From the NCBI GenBank assembly GCA_002430125.1, contig DJBQ01000096.1:1-5708 (forward strand): 5,708 nt of DNA, written 5' to 3'. Of this stretch, positions 5,534 to 5,708 are shown one piece after another. The notes under the pieces are model-generated. The model worked only from the letters and a program-made list of their open reading frames with translations. It was not told the origin of the DNA and did not search any database. How positions within the stretch are numbered: position 1 is the stretch's first letter; the number at the start of each line of letters is the position of its first letter. The position numbers and the translations under genes are program-made. The DNA is from Rhodobacterales bacterium UBA5972 (lineage in GTDB: Bacteria > Pseudomonadota > Alphaproteobacteria > Rhodobacterales > Rhodobacteraceae).

Positions 5534-5708
5534 TTAACTGACCCGCTCGAAAAACGACGCAAGGATTGCTGCATATTCGGCTGGATTTTCAACGCAGGGC
5601 AAATGGCCGACGCCGCGGATCAGGGCGAACTCTGACCCTGGTATCAGTTCAACCGCCTCGCGCACCAGATCAGGCGGGGTTGATCCGTCTTCGGTTCCGG
5701 CAATCCCC
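5534..5708 (-). CDS. Alpha/beta hydrolase, C-terminal end only
   Basis: The last 57 residues of a minus-strand gene whose beginning lies beyond the right edge. The segment starts near the end of a beta-strand (GIAGTEDGSTPPDLV), where alpha/beta hydrolases carry the catalytic acid loop, and continues to IPGSEFALIRGVGHLPCVENP. The histidine in G-V-G-H-L-P is in the position of the catalytic histidine. The final helix EYAAILASFFERV precedes the TAA at 5534-5536. The style is close to the 3-oxoadipate enol-lactonase (PcaD)-like group, but the class is broad and the nucleophile is outside the window, so no specific substrate is given. It converges with dctM. Confidence 0.82.
   Translation of the reverse strand, partial: GIAGTEDGSTPPDLVREAVELIPGSEFALIRGVGHLPCVENPAEYAAILASFFERVS

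Noticed and set aside
5531..5540. CAGTTAACTG palindrome at the dctM-hydrolase junction as a bidirectional terminator
   Set aside because: Ten bases with no loop and no T-run; it overlaps the hydrolase stop codon and is likely fortuitous.

Overview
The window reads as chromosomal DNA of an alphaproteobacterium, most likely a marine Roseobacter-type member of the Rhodobacteraceae. That placement is inferred from moderately high GC, the style of the proteins, and a sox regulatory cluster arranged as in lithotrophic or mixotrophic Rhodobacteraceae. No rRNA, tRNA, mobile element or CRISPR array is visible.

Left part (1-2390): the regulatory and accessory edge of a thiosulfate-oxidation (sox) locus. 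A CcdA/SoxV-type membrane electron transporter runs leftward off the window edge. Divergent from it are soxS (periplasmic thioredoxin-like protein with a CYWC active site), soxR (ArsR/SmtB-fold repressor with the cysteine pair of the persulfide-sensing SqrR/BigR/SoxR group) and soxT (YeeE/YedE-type sulfur-compound permease). The short gap between soxV and soxS holds a 7+7-bp inverted repeat lying on a perfect TATAAT -10 box for soxV, a good candidate SoxR operator. A weaker ATT-N8-AAT element of the same geometry lies upstream of soxR. The structural genes (soxW, soxXYZABCD) would be expected to the left, outside the window.

Right part (2391-5530): a complete three-gene TRAP transporter operon, dctP (periplasmic solute-binding protein), dctQ (small membrane subunit) and dctM (large membrane subunit). 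Its leader holds a TetR-type palindrome at 2512-2527, overlapping the -10 region of a candidate promoter. A strong 10-bp-stem hairpin without a T-run separates dctP from dctQ, and dctQ and dctM overlap by one base. The substrate cannot be read from sequence.

Right edge (5534-5708): the C-terminal end of an alpha/beta hydrolase on the minus strand, convergent with dctM and separated from it by 3 bases.

Proposed logic: SoxT brings a sulfur species into the cell, SoxR senses it as persulfide and releases the divergent soxV/soxS promoters, and SoxV passes cytoplasmic reductant to periplasmic thioredoxins such as SoxS that keep the Sox carrier protein active. The TRAP operon looks separately controlled by a TetR regulator encoded elsewhere. 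Whether its substrate has anything to do with sulfur is an open question. Most of the window is recognisable biology; the least explained parts are the TRAP substrate, the orphan TetR-type operator and the short ORF abutting soxR.
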